A stretch of 35,823 bases of DNA from Bacteroidales bacterium (GCA_017509685.1 JAFWPA010000074.1:1-35823), one strand, 5' to 3'; shown: positions 16,596 to 25,133, counted from the stretch's first letter. Made by a program: numbers and translations. Notes: generated by a model from the letters alone, not told the origin.

Positions 16596-19568
16596 TTAGA
16601 AGTTGATGTTCACACGCACTGTGTACAGACGGGGACGGGGAACGATGGCCGTATCCACGCCGTCCTGAGCGGTGAGCTCGGGATCCATGCCGCTGTATTT
16701 GGTGAAAGTATAGACATTCTGGACAGAACCGGCCACGCGGATGGACTTGATTCCGTTTCCATTCAGCTTGAAGGTGTAACCCAGGTTGATGTCGTCGATC
16801 TTGAAGAACGAGGCGTTCTCCACCCAGAGGTCGGAGTAGGCCTGGTTGGAGCTGTCGGTACCGCCGCTCCAGCCGTCAATCAGGTACTGGGAAGAAAGGT
16901 TGTCGATGTAGTGCTTGCCCACCTGGTCGGGGATCCAGAGGCTGGTGCTGTAGCCCTTGCGCACCTTGTTGATGGCGTAGTTGCCGAAGGAGCCGTGGCC
17001 GTTGACGCTGAAGTCCCAGTTCTTCCAGGTGATGCGGGTGTTCACGCCGAAGAAGACGGAAGGAACGGGGCTGTAGCCGGTGACGTAGCGGTCGGCGTCC
17101 GTGATGATGCCGTCGCCGTCGCGGTCTACCAGGCCGGCATAGATGGGCTTGCCATCCTTGTCGTATAGTTGCTCGAACAGATAGAAGGTGTACGGAGCGA
17201 AGCCCTCGCGGTGCACGGAGGAGAAACCGGTGTTGCTGCCCATGGTGGTACCGGTGGTGGTACCCAGGAAGCCCTCTACTTTCTCGGCCGTGAGCTTGGT
17301 GATCTTGGTATCCTGGAAGGTGACGTTGCCGCCGATGCTCCAGTGGAAGTCCTTCTTCTCGATGGGAACCACGTTCAGGCTCAGTTCCACACCCTTGTTC
17401 ACCATGTCACCGATGTTCTGGATGGTGGTGTTGCTGAAGTTCTGGCCCAGAGCGGTGGGTGCCACATTCAGCAGGTCGAAGGTGTTGCGGTAGTAAACCT
17501 CGGCGGTACCGGTGACGCGGTCATTGGCAAAGCCGAAGTCCAAACCCACGTTGAAGGTTTCGGTGGTCTCCCATTTCAGGTTCTTGTTGTAGGCCTGGGG
17601 AGCCAGCACGTTGATGAGCTTACCGCCCATATTATACTGCATCATCTGGGTGGTTTCCTGGCGATACAGGGCCATGGCGGGATAATAGTCGTCGCCGATA
17701 TCCTGCTGACCGGTGCGGCCCCAGCCCAGACGGAGCTTCAGGGCGCTCACGGCATCAACGTTCTTGAGGAAGTTCTCGTTCTTCACGTTCCAGGCAAAGG
17801 CGGCCGAAGGGAACAGGCCCCACTGGTTGCCCCGGGCGAAACGGGAAGAAGCATCGGCACGCAGCGTAGCTGTGAACAGATAGCGGGAAGCGATGGAATA
17901 GTTCACGCGGCCGAAGAAGGAAATCAGGTAGTACTCCTTGGCAGAAGTGGGATTCTTCTGGAAGAGGTCGGCATCCTGCCACAGCTTCTCCCTGTTATAA
18001 TAGGTAGAGCCGTTGTAGCGCAGAAAGTTGTGCTGCCAGGAATAACCGGCCATCACATCCAGGTTGGAGTGCTTGAACTCGTGGTTGTAGTCGGCGTAGA
18101 ACTCCAGCAGGGTATTGCTGTTGAAGTTGTCGCTCTTATAAGCGTAATCGGGAGAACTGAGGGCGGACATGTAGGTGCCCAGCTTGTTGTAGTTCTGGTT
18201 CTTGTTGCTGGATACGTCGTAACCCAGGTTCAGGTTCAGGCGCAGGTCTTCGAAACCGTGGATCTTGTAGTCCACCTGCAGGTTGCCGATGGAACGGATG
18301 GAATTGTTGAAATTGGTGCGCTCGAAAATCTGGGACAGCGGGTTGATACCGGCCATGGAGTTGGGGTTGCCGCCGTCGTACCAGTTGAAGAACGTACCGT
18401 CCTCGGCATAAACGGGCTTGGTAGGATCCATGCGCATGGCGTTGCTGATGGCGCCGGCACCGGCACCCCAGTTGGTGATCTGGTAAATGGCCTTGGCGTT
18501 GGCATTGATGCTCAGATGATCCTCCAGGAACTTGGGCGAGAGGTTGAGGTCGATGTTGTAACGCTCGTTGTCGCTCTTTTTCACGGTACCCTGGTCATAG
18601 TTGATGCCGAAGCTCAGGCGGAACGGAACCGTCTTGCCGCCACGCATGCTCAGGTTGAGGTCGGTACCGGTGGCAATGCGGTAAATCTGCTTCTGCCAGT
18701 CGGTGTTTTCGGTACCCAGGATGGCGTATGCGTTGGAATCGGTGCCGTAGATATCACCCACATATTTGCGAAGCTCGTCGCCGGTCATCATCTTGATGCC
18801 GCCGGTGTTCTGCTTCACGGAGAAGCTGGCGTTGGCATCGACCTGCAGGGCGCCCTTGGAGCCCTTCTTGGTGGTGATGATGATAACGCCGTTGGATGCG
18901 CGGGAACCGTAGATGGCGGTGGCCGATGCATCCTTCAGAACGGAGAAGCTCTCGATGTCGTTGGGGTTGACGGAAGCCAGAGGGTCGCCCATGCCGGCAC
19001 CACCTTCACGGGTGATGGGAACGCCGTCGATCACGATCAGAGGATCGTTGTTGGCGTTGAGGGATGCGGCGCCGCGGATACGGATGGTAGCGCCTTCACC
19101 CGGGCTGCCCGAGGCGGGCGTCACCAGCATACCGGAGACCTTACCCATCATGGCCTGTGCAGGCGAAGTGATGGCACCACGGTTGATCTCGTCGTTCTTG
19201 ATGGCGACGACGGATCCCGTCATGTCGGTCTTCTTCACGGTACCGTAACCGATCACCACGACGTCATCGAGGAACTCGGTGTCCTCGGCGAGGGTGATGG
19301 TGGCCGGCACGGCGTTGGCCGGGAAAACTTGGGTTGCATAGCCGATGCAGGAGATTTCCACCATTGCATTGGCATTGGAAACGGTGAGGAGGAAGTCGCC
19401 ATCCAGACCGGTGGAAACGCCGTTGGACGTTCCCTGCTCGATCACCGAGGCTCCGATCACGGGGCCGATGGCGTCTACTACCACACCTTTAACCTGGTAT
19501 CCGCCCTGGGCGAATACGGTAGCGCAGACTGTAAAGAGTACTGCGATAGCGGTTAGAATCCTTTTCAT
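16596..19568 (-). CDS. SusC-like TonB-dependent glycan porter
   Basis: A 990-residue outer-membrane TonB-dependent transporter that imports oligosaccharides with SusD. A Sec signal peptide (1-20) is followed by a carboxypeptidase-regulatory-like domain (about 25-98), a TonB-box region DDVVVIGYG (101-109) and KKTDMTGSV, the plug (with PLIVIDGVPI and GSRASNGVIIITTKKG), then the beta-barrel ending in RLYTVRVNINF with a C-terminal Phe. It is the second gene of the operon, 19 nt after the permease. The substrate, alpha-glucan or galactan, is inferred from neighbouring enzymes only. Confidence 0.96.
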   Translation of the reverse strand: MKRILTAIAVLFTVCATVFAQGGYQVKGVVVDAIGPVIGASVIEQGTSNGVSTGLDGDFLLTVSNANAMVEISCIGYATQVFPANAVPATITLAEDTEFLDDVVVIGYGTVKKTDMTGSVVAIKNDEINRGAITSPAQAMMGKVSGMLVTPASGSPGEGATIRIRGAASLNANNDPLIVIDGVPITREGGAGMGDPLASVNPNDIESFSVLKDASATAIYGSRASNGVIIITTKKGSKGALQVDANASFSVKQNTGGIKMMTGDELRKYVGDIYGTDSNAYAILGTENTDWQKQIYRIATGTDLNLSMRGGKTVPFRLSFGINYDQGTVKKSDNERYNIDLNLSPKFLEDHLSINANAKAIYQITNWGAGAGAISNAMRMDPTKPVYAEDGTFFNWYDGGNPNSMAGINPLSQIFERTNFNNSIRSIGNLQVDYKIHGFEDLRLNLNLGYDVSSNKNQNYNKLGTYMSALSSPDYAYKSDNFNSNTLLEFYADYNHEFKHSNLDVMAGYSWQHNFLRYNGSTYYNREKLWQDADLFQKNPTSAKEYYLISFFGRVNYSIASRYLFTATLRADASSRFARGNQWGLFPSAAFAWNVKNENFLKNVDAVSALKLRLGWGRTGQQDIGDDYYPAMALYRQETTQMMQYNMGGKLINVLAPQAYNKNLKWETTETFNVGLDFGFANDRVTGTAEVYYRNTFDLLNVAPTALGQNFSNTTIQNIGDMVNKGVELSLNVVPIEKKDFHWSIGGNVTFQDTKITKLTAEKVEGFLGTTTGTTMGSNTGFSSVHREGFAPYTFYLFEQLYDKDGKPIYAGLVDRDGDGIITDADRYVTGYSPVPSVFFGVNTRITWKNWDFSVNGHGSFGNYAINKVRKGYSTSLWIPDQVGKHYIDNLSSQYLIDGWSGGTDSSNQAYSDLWVENASFFKIDDINLGYTFKLNGNGIKSIRVAGSVQNVYTFTKYSGMDPELTAQDGVDTAIVPRPRLYTVRVNINF

Positions 19569-19587
19569 TAGTGTGTAGTTGGTTAAT

Positions 19588-20928
19588 TTATTTGGTTTTG
19601 ATGAATTTCACGCAGGCGGCTCCCAGCACCAGGTACACGCCGGCCATCAGCAGCATGGCGGGCTGGCTGCTCCCCAGCAGGTGGAGCACCAGGCCGCCGG
19701 TGGCGGCCGCCACAATCTGCGGCAGGCAGATGGTGCAGTTGAACAGGCCCAGGTAGCTGCCCATGTAGGGGCTTCCTTCCAGGGCGTTGGTAAGGAGCGT
19801 GAACGGCAGGGCCAGCATGGCGGCCCAGGCGAAACCGATGAGGAAGTAGCTGATGAACAGCACGTACTGGTTGTGCAGGAACATCACGGAGGCGAAGCCC
19901 ACGGCACCCACCAGCAGGCTCACGACATAGGCCATCTTCAGGTTCTTGAAGCGGGGCAGGACGGTGGCCCAGAGGATGGAGCCCACGGCCTGCACGGCGA
20001 AGAGCACGCCCACCCAGTTGCCGGCGGCCTGGAAGCCTTCGCTGGCAGCCGCGCCGGGCTGGTTCATGTCCACGCCCCAGCAGTTGGTGGCGATGGCACC
20101 GTTGGTATAGTTCCACATATACAGGAAAGCGGCCCAGCAGAAGAACTGCACCAGGCCTACGGTCCAGAAGGTCTTGGGGGCCTTGACCAGGAGGGAGAAC
20201 AGACCCTCGGAGGGTTCATCGGCCTTTTTCTCCAGATCGATGTCATGGAATTCCGCATACTCCTTGGGCGGCATTTCTTTCACGCGGAGGAAGGTGTACA
20301 GCACGCACAGGATGAGAATGGCGGCACCGCAGTAGAAGCTCCAGATAACGCTGTCGGGCACCACGCCTTCCGGGGCCACGTTGGCAATGCCAATCCAGGT
20401 GAAGAAGATGGGGAACAGGTAGCCCAGCAGGGAGCCTGCGTTGCACAGGAAGCTCTGGATGCTGTAGGCGGTGGTTTTCTGCTTTTCGTTCACCATGTCG
20501 CCCACCATCATCTTGAAGGGCTGCATGGCGATGTTGATGCTGGTGTCCAGGAAGATGAGGGAGAACAGGCCGAACCACATGGCCATGTTCAGGCCCAGCA
20601 GGACCCGGGCGCTGAAGTTGAGGCTTCCGGCGTTGGGCAGGAAAATCATCACCAGCACGGCGATGAGAGCGCCTACCAGCAGATAGGGCTTGCGGCGGCC
20701 CATCTTGCACCAGGTACGGTCACTGTACTTGCCGATGAGGGGCTGTACGATCATACCCATCAGCGGGGGCAGAATCCAGAAAAAGCTAAGCTGGTGGGGG
20801 TCTGCTCCCAGCGTGGCGAAAATACGGCTGATGTTGGCGCTTTGCAGGGCATAGGCAATCTGCACGCCTAAAAAGCCGAAGCTCAGATCTACGAGTTGAC
20901 GGAACGTCAAATCACGTTTGTTGGACAT
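19588..20928 (-). CDS. MFS sugar permease, SLC45/maltose-sucrose transporter type
   Basis: A 446-residue inner-membrane protein with about 12 hydrophobic segments. GKYSDRTWCKMGRRKPY (66-82) is the loop 2-3 motif of the major facilitator superfamily in the form used by SLC45-like disaccharide carriers. It should take maltose or malto-oligosaccharides from the periplasm to the cytoplasm. The first ATG is 20928 (MSNKRDLTF); an extension to 20970 would begin with TTG and run over the promoter's -7 element, so it is rejected. As first gene of the PUL operon it lies under the promoter facing the LytS/LytTR pair. The exact sugar is not readable from sequence. Confidence 0.88.
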   Translation of the reverse strand: MSNKRDLTFRQLVDLSFGFLGVQIAYALQSANISRIFATLGADPHQLSFFWILPPLMGMIVQPLIGKYSDRTWCKMGRRKPYLLVGALIAVLVMIFLPNAGSLNFSARVLLGLNMAMWFGLFSLIFLDTSINIAMQPFKMMVGDMVNEKQKTTAYSIQSFLCNAGSLLGYLFPIFFTWIGIANVAPEGVVPDSVIWSFYCGAAILILCVLYTFLRVKEMPPKEYAEFHDIDLEKKADEPSEGLFSLLVKAPKTFWTVGLVQFFCWAAFLYMWNYTNGAIATNCWGVDMNQPGAAASEGFQAAGNWVGVLFAVQAVGSILWATVLPRFKNLKMAYVVSLLVGAVGFASVMFLHNQYVLFISYFLIGFAWAAMLALPFTLLTNALEGSPYMGSYLGLFNCTICLPQIVAAATGGLVLHLLGSSQPAMLLMAGVYLVLGAACVKFIKTK

Positions 20929-20967
20929 ATTGTTATCAGTTTTAGGCCACTTGTTATGCGGCACTCG

Positions 20968-20975
20968 CAAAAGTA
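20968..20975 (-). promoter_or_regulatory. -7 element of the PUL operon promoter
   Basis: TACTTTTG on the minus strand matches TAnnTTTG and leaves a leader of about 35 nt to the permease ATG. No TTTG is found at the -33 distance (only a short T run), as would fit a promoter that needs an activator. The LytTR-type operator is placed upstream of it. Confidence 0.6.
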
Positions 20976-21019
20976 CTATTATTTAAGGTAAAAAGGAGAG
21001 TGCGGTCCCAACGACTCTT

Positions 21020-21049
21020 ACGAATGGATATTTTTTTGCGACGAACGGA
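21020..21049 (-). promoter_or_regulatory. Candidate LytTR operator (9-bp direct repeat, 12-bp spacer)
   Basis: Read on the minus strand, TCCGTTCGT (21049-21041) and TCCATTCGT (21028-21020) are direct repeats differing at one base, 12 bp apart (21 bp start to start). The first fits the published LytTR consensus [TA][AC][CA]GTTN[AG][TG] at all nine positions, the second at eight. It lies about 20 bp upstream of the expected -33 position of the PUL promoter and overlaps the promoter of the kinase/regulator genes. Confidence 0.65.
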
Positions 21050-21066
21050 ATAATTGTGTAATTTTG
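21035..21066 (+). promoter_or_regulatory. Promoter of the LytS/LytTR two-component genes
   Basis: TTTG (21035-21038), a 20-nt spacer and TAATTTTG (21059-21066) match the Bacteroidota consensus. The kinase ATG follows 4 nt later. The -33 element lies inside the LytTR operator spacer, so binding there could repress or autoregulate. Confidence 0.7.
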
Positions 21067-21070
21067 CCGT

Positions 21071-22252
21071 ATGCACTGGAAGAAAATGGCTTGGCTCATC
21101 CACGGCTTCGCGCTGCTGCACGTAGCCGTAACCATGCTGTGTACGGCCATGGGGCTGCGGGACAGCCTGCTGCTCACCGCCCTCACCATGACGCTCACCG
21201 GTGTCATCTGCTTCCAGGAGAATCTCACCGTGGAGATTACGGTCACGGCCCTCATCCTGGTGAACGTGATCGGGTTCCTGCTGGGGAACATCGGCGCCTT
21301 TGTCCTGGAGAACCTGCTGCCGCCCATCTGGCACCACGCCATTTCCACTTTCCTGGTGACGGAGGGCATCGGCTGGGGCCTCTATCTGTTCGCCCACCGC
21401 TTCTCCCCTTACGGGCCGGCCGGATATGAGCGGGAGCAGTCCTGGTACAAGCACGCCGGGTGGCTGGTGGTTTCCATCGGCCTGGTCTTTGGCATCCGCG
21501 TGTACACAGACCTCAACTTCAACGGCGACTCCGTGCTGGAGAATTCCGGCGTGATGGTGCTGCTCATCGTCACCACGGTGGTGTCCCTGATCCTCATGGT
21601 GAACTTCGCCATCAACATGCAGCAGGAGGCTTCCAAGCAGCGTACGCGCCGCCACCAGGCCGAATTCCGCTACATGAACCTGAAGAACCAGGTGAACCCC
21701 CACTTCCTGTTCAACTGCCTCAACGTGCTGGACTCCATCGTGCAGGAAGGCACGCGGGAAGAGGCCAGCGAGTACATCCAGAAGATGGCTTCCCTGTACC
21801 GCTACCTGATGAACCAGGAGGGAAAGCGGCTGGTACCGCTGTCAGAGGAAATAGAGTTTTCCAAGACCTACCGCCAGCTGATGCAGATTCGCTATCCGGA
21901 AGGGCTGGTGCTCCAGGACAGGCTGCGTCCCACGGACCTCACGGGCTACACGGTGCCCTGCACCCTGCAGTTGCTGGTAGAAAACGCCATCAAGCACAAC
22001 GCCATCTCCCCGGACAAGCCGCTGATTATCACCGCCACCAGCGACCGCCAGTCCATCACCATGACCAACAACCGTATTCCCAAGCTCACTGCTCCGCGCA
22101 ACTCGGGAATCGGCCTGCAATACATCCGAAACCAGTTCCGGGACATTGCCGGAAAAGAGATATTCATCACCGAAACGGAGGATACCTTCTCCGTGACCAT
22201 CCCTATCCTGCGGGAACTAGAAGCATCCAATTATGAAGGCACTGATTATTGA
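21071..22252 (+). CDS. LytS/YehU-type sensor histidine kinase
   Basis: A 393-residue inner-membrane sensor kinase. The N-terminal part has about five to six membrane segments (within 8-180), then a short coiled region (183-200), then the His_kinase domain with NPHFLFNCLN (209-218, phospho-acceptor His211) and an N-box LLVENAIKHN (301-310), and a GIGLQYIRNQF G-box. No separate periplasmic sensor domain is seen, so the membrane part probably senses the signal. It is the first gene after a promoter with TAnnTTTG 4 nt from the ATG and overlaps the response regulator by 20 nt. It is divergent from the PUL, which is probably its target. Confidence 0.93.
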   Translation: MHWKKMAWLIHGFALLHVAVTMLCTAMGLRDSLLLTALTMTLTGVICFQENLTVEITVTALILVNVIGFLLGNIGAFVLENLLPPIWHHAISTFLVTEGIGWGLYLFAHRFSPYGPAGYEREQSWYKHAGWLVVSIGLVFGIRVYTDLNFNGDSVLENSGVMVLLIVTTVVSLILMVNFAINMQQEASKQRTRRHQAEFRYMNLKNQVNPHFLFNCLNVLDSIVQEGTREEASEYIQKMASLYRYLMNQEGKRLVPLSEEIEFSKTYRQLMQIRYPEGLVLQDRLRPTDLTGYTVPCTLQLLVENAIKHNAISPDKPLIITATSDRQSITMTNNRIPKLTAPRNSGIGLQYIRNQFRDIAGKEIFITETEDTFSVTIPILRELEASNYEGTDY

Positions 22253-22979
22253 AGACGAGCTCCGCGCACGGGAGCACATGACCAACCTGCTCAAGACCCA
22301 TTTCCCCTCCGTAGAAGTGGTGGGCGCCGTGGGCTCTGTCAAGGATTCCCTGGCCTGGCTGGGCTCCAACGAGGCCCCGGACGTCATCTTTATGGACGTG
22401 GAACTGTCCGACGGCTCCAGCTTTGACATTTTTACACAGACGGATGTCCCCGCGCCCGTGGTGATGACCACGGCCTATGACCAGTATGCCGTTCATGCCT
22501 TCGAGGTGAATGCGGTGGATTATCTGCTGAAACCCATCAACCTGGCCGATTTGCAGCGCGCGATTGGCCGCGTGGCCTCCGGAGAAGCCGTGAAGCCTTC
22601 CGGGGACGCCATCCGCTCCCTCATTGCGCAGGTTCGTAAGGAGAAATTCCTCATCCGCCTGAACGACCGCATTGTGCCGGTGCGCACCGCCGACATCGCC
22701 TATTTCTATTCCGAGGCCAAGAATTCCTACATCGTCACCACCGGCGGTTCTTCCTACGTGATGGACGAATCCCTGGACGCCATTGCCGGCAACCTGGATC
22801 CTGCGGGCTTCTTCCGCATCTCCCGCAGCTGCATCATCAGCGAAGGCGCCATTGACTCCATCTCCCGCCTCATGGGCGGCCGCCTGCGCATCTCGCTCCG
22901 GCCCGGCCTCCCCTCCCTCACGGACTTCACCGTCTCCCGCGCCCGCGTAGACGGTTTTATGGAGTGGCTGGAGAAGTAG
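22233..22979 (+). CDS. LytTR-family response regulator
   Basis: A 248-residue regulator: a receiver domain (1-120) with acidic pair E7/D8, phospho-acceptor Asp55 in FMDVELSDG, Thr79/80 and Lys100 in LKPI, followed by a LytTR DNA-binding domain (about 135-248; IAYFYSEAKNSYIV near 156-169). Phosphorylated by the kinase encoded just upstream (20-nt overlap), it should bind paired direct repeats such as the one at 21020-21049 and switch on the PUL operon. The repeat array follows its stop codon. Confidence 0.94.
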   Translation: MKALIIEDELRAREHMTNLLKTHFPSVEVVGAVGSVKDSLAWLGSNEAPDVIFMDVELSDGSSFDIFTQTDVPAPVVMTTAYDQYAVHAFEVNAVDYLLKPINLADLQRAIGRVASGEAVKPSGDAIRSLIAQVRKEKFLIRLNDRIVPVRTADIAYFYSEAKNSYIVTTGGSSYVMDESLDAIAGNLDPAGFFRISRSCIISEGAIDSISRLMGGRLRISLRPGLPSLTDFTVSRARVDGFMEWLEK

Positions 22980-22983
22980 AGGC

Positions 22984-23017
22984 GGCGCAGGCTCCGAGCC
23001 TTTCTGGCGCAGGCTCC
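22984..23017 (+). repeat. Short direct repeat before the GTGCAC array
   Basis: GGCGCAGGCTCC occurs twice, at 22984-22995 and 23006-23017, with a 22-bp period, right after the response regulator stop codon and just before the first palindromic unit. No function can be assigned. Confidence 0.5.
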
Positions 23018-23021
23018 CGAC

Positions 23022-23055
23022 TCCGTGCACGAAAATGGCCTCCCCGGTGCACGGA
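23022..23055 (+). repeat. REP-like palindromic unit A1
   Basis: Perfect 9-bp arms TCCGTGCAC (23022-23030) and GTGCACGGA (23047-23055) flank a 16-nt loop. It matches unit B1 (25134) at all but one of about 40 bases and lies 51 bp before unit A2. It is read as part of a RAYT-linked repeat family. Confidence 0.8.
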
Positions 23056-23071
23056 CCCTCGTTTTTGGGCA

Positions 23072-23107
23072 CCCCGTGCACGAATAAGCCCTCTCTGGTG
23101 CACGGGG
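23072..23107 (+). repeat. REP-like palindromic unit A2
   Basis: Perfect 10-bp arms CCCCGTGCAC (23072-23081) and GTGCACGGGG (23098-23107) flank a 16-nt loop; AGCCCTC (23087-23093) and GAGGGCT (23107-23113) offer an alternative stem. The GTGCAC core is 51 bp after that of A1. It resembles unit B2 (26603) and, reversed, the copy after lepA (29034). Confidence 0.8.
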
Positions 23108-23166
23108 AGGGCTATGTAGTTGGGGAACGTCGTGGCCCGTAGCGATGTCATATCCGTGTTTTTTGT

Positions 23167-23174
23167 TAATTTTG
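23167..23174 (+). promoter_or_regulatory. -7 promoter element of menA
   Basis: TAATTTTG fits TAnnTTTG and ends 4 nt before the menA ATG, the same arrangement as at 549 and 21071. A -33 TTTG at the expected distance is not seen. Confidence 0.5.
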
Positions 23175-23178
23175 TAGT

Positions 23179-24087
23179 ATGAAATTCAAAGCCGCCATTC
23201 AATCCATGCGCCTGCGTACGCTGCCGCTTTCCTGCGCCGGCGTGCTGCTGGGCATACTCCTGGCCGCGGCCGACTGGAAGGTAGACCTCCTCACGGCCGT
23301 CCTAATTGTGATTACTACCGTTTGCCTGCAAATTCTGTCCAACCTGTCCAATGAGCTGGGAGATGTGCTGCAGGGCACGGACACAGCCGAACGCCAGGGC
23401 CCGCAATACGGCCTGAACAGCGGCGGAATGAGTGTGGCTGATATGAAGCGGCTCATCGGGACCTTCGTCGTCCTGTGTATGGTCTTTGGGGTTGCCATGA
23501 CCTGGCGGGCATTTGGTACCCTGTGGGAACTCACGCCCATTATGGTGCTCCTGTTGGGCGCAGCGGCCATTGTGGGAGCCATGAAGTACACACTGGGGCC
23601 CAATCCCTACGGTTACCGGGCCAAAGGTGATATCTACGTGTTTCTGTTTTTCGGCCTTGTGGCCGTGCTGGGTTCGTATTTTGTCTGCACCCAGGGACTG
23701 GGACTTCACTGGAAATTGCTGCTTCCGGCCACTGGCGTAGGCTGCTTCAGCGTAGGCGTCCTCAACGTGAACAACATCCGGGACATGAAGACCGATGCCG
23801 CGAACCGGGTCACGGTAGCCATCAAGTTGGGATTGCAGCGGGCCCGCATCTACCAGACAGTGCTGATTATCCTGGGCTGGGCCTGTATGATTGCCTATTG
23901 CTTGCTGTGCTGGCCGTCCTGGTGGCACTGGGTATGGGTGATTACCTTACCATTATATATTAAGCACCTTCACGGCGTCTGGACCCTCGAAGACCGCGCC
24001 CTGGACCCCATGCTGCCCCTGCTGGTCATGTCCACCTTCGCCCTCTGCCTCCTCTACGGCCTCGGCTTCTGCGCCTTCCTGTTTTAG
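23179..24087 (+). CDS. menA: 1,4-dihydroxy-2-naphthoate polyprenyltransferase
   Basis: A 302-residue UbiA-family membrane enzyme that attaches the isoprenoid tail to 1,4-dihydroxy-2-naphthoate in menaquinone synthesis. About eight to nine hydrophobic segments are visible. The two Asp-rich, Mg-prenyl-diphosphate binding motifs are NLSNELGDVLQGTD (55-68) and NNIRDMKTD (198-206), both in MenA form. The N-terminal RLRTLPLS is also typical. It has its own near-leaderless promoter. Its 3' end overlaps the end of the convergent RAYT-like gene by 4 nt, so the two share no terminator space. Confidence 0.92.
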   Translation: MKFKAAIQSMRLRTLPLSCAGVLLGILLAAADWKVDLLTAVLIVITTVCLQILSNLSNELGDVLQGTDTAERQGPQYGLNSGGMSVADMKRLIGTFVVLCMVFGVAMTWRAFGTLWELTPIMVLLLGAAAIVGAMKYTLGPNPYGYRAKGDIYVFLFFGLVAVLGSYFVCTQGLGLHWKLLLPATGVGCFSVGVLNVNNIRDMKTDAANRVTVAIKLGLQRARIYQTVLIILGWACMIAYCLLCWPSWWHWVWVITLPLYIKHLHGVWTLEDRALDPMLPLLVMSTFALCLLYGLGFCAFLF

Positions 24088-25001
24088 CGTTTGGCTGCCA
24101 GAGGAAACAGCGCATCTACATCGGCCTGCGCCAACCGGATGATTCGGGCCAATTGCTTGTTGGAGGAATGATACTGGTTCTTGACCTTCACGGCCAGCTC
24201 TTTTTTCTGTTGCAGCGTAAGTTTAAATATATAATCCTCTCCAAAGACCTTTTTGCTCATGGCAATAACAATGGGTCTTAGTTCTTCGTCGTTCAAGGCG
24301 GAGTCTTCACCGTATCGTAATGAGACTTCCGTCAGGGCCTCCACGTTTTTCAAGATACTGTAGATAAACTGTCGGGCGCTGTCATAGAGTGACATAACCA
24401 GTTCATAGTCTACGAAACTCCAGGGCTGGGCCATTCCATCCTTAACATATATGCGCGGGTCCACTGTCTCCAACATTCGGGAGCAGGTGAAAGCCCTTAA
24501 TGCCCTTCCTTTAAGGGTTGAGGCGGACACCCCCTCCTTAACAAGCAAGGGGTTGAAATACAGAAATGCCGTAGACCAGGGGTCGGCAAACACATTCACT
24601 TCCGGCCTTACGACAAAAGCATTGCGTACCACATACGCAATCTCTGTCTGCATTTGTTGCAAGTTTTTGATGGGGGTTATGCCACAAGTGACAGATTTCA
24701 TAAGATGTCCCCTCTCGTGATGGGCAAAATAGTTGTCCATCAGTTGTTTGAAGCGCTCATAGAAAGATACGCACCGTTCTTTTGACCCAGCTAGGACAAA
24801 ATGAAAATGGTTGGTCATGATTGCGTATGCCAGCATCGTACAACCTGTTTCCATAACGGAAATGGCCATATAATTGACAGCGATGGCGCGCTCGTCATCT
24901 GAATTGAAAAACACATCGCTTTCCAGCGCTTTGGTGTACATGTGATAACTGGGAGTCATTCGCAGGAATGCGGTTTCTGCAGGGGATTCGTAACGGTACA
25001 T
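24084..25001 (-). CDS. REP-associated tyrosine transposase-like protein (RAYT, IS200/Y1 type)
   Basis: A 305-residue protein of the Y1/IS200-like superfamily. The metal-binding HUH motif is HFH at 65-67 in AIMTNHFHFVLAG, and Tyr91 (LMDNYF) is the best candidate for the catalytic tyrosine. The C-terminal 50 residues (NKQLARIIRLAQADVDALF, 281-299) look like a helix-turn-helix. RAYTs are single-copy, domesticated relatives of IS200 transposases that cut and move REP palindromes. ATG 25001 is chosen: the frame is open further upstream to 25256, but that part has no other internal ATG and would translate the repeat at 25134. Base composition is more AT-rich than neighbours. A small hairpin (25004-25022) lies at the start codon. 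Confidence 0.8.
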   Translation of the reverse strand: MYRYESPAETAFLRMTPSYHMYTKALESDVFFNSDDERAIAVNYMAISVMETGCTMLAYAIMTNHFHFVLAGSKERCVSFYERFKQLMDNYFAHHERGHLMKSVTCGITPIKNLQQMQTEIAYVVRNAFVVRPEVNVFADPWSTAFLYFNPLLVKEGVSASTLKGRALRAFTCSRMLETVDPRIYVKDGMAQPWSFVDYELVMSLYDSARQFIYSILKNVEALTEVSLRYGEDSALNDEELRPIVIAMSKKVFGEDYIFKLTLQQKKELAVKVKNQYHSSNKQLARIIRLAQADVDALFPLAAKR

Positions 25002-25133
25002 ACACTTGTTTTTGAGACAAGTTAAGAATGATTTCTTAAACAGAACCGTCAAAACATTAAAATGTGGCGAAAATAGAAATAGAGGGGTGAATGACCAGAA
25101 TCCTGCAAAATAAATACATTTTTTGAAGGATTG
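25002..25133. other. Intergenic leader of the RAYT-like gene
   Basis: This AT-rich stretch separates the RAYT-like start from repeat unit B1. It holds a hairpin ACTTGT/ACAAGT (25004-25009, 25017-25022) next to the start codon. No full TAnnTTTG promoter was found; a near match lies around 25109-25117 on the minus strand. No gene is seen. Confidence 0.4.

Noticed and set aside
3090-19556. Very long plus-strand open frames (800-1050 codons) opposite ppdK, the GH53/GH13 genes, SusF-like, SusD/SusE and SusC genes
   Set aside because: They are antisense shadows: the codon use of the real minus-strand genes in GC-rich DNA avoids complementary stops. They show no signal, motif or start context, and run across gene borders.
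20929-20970. TTG start for the permease at 20970
   Set aside because: The TTG is part of the TACTTTTG promoter element, so it would not be transcribed as coding.
22203-23081. Minus-strand frame over the response regulator and repeat array
   Set aside because: A shadow of the regulator gene; part of its translation resembles the RAYT extension only because both cross the same DNA repeat.
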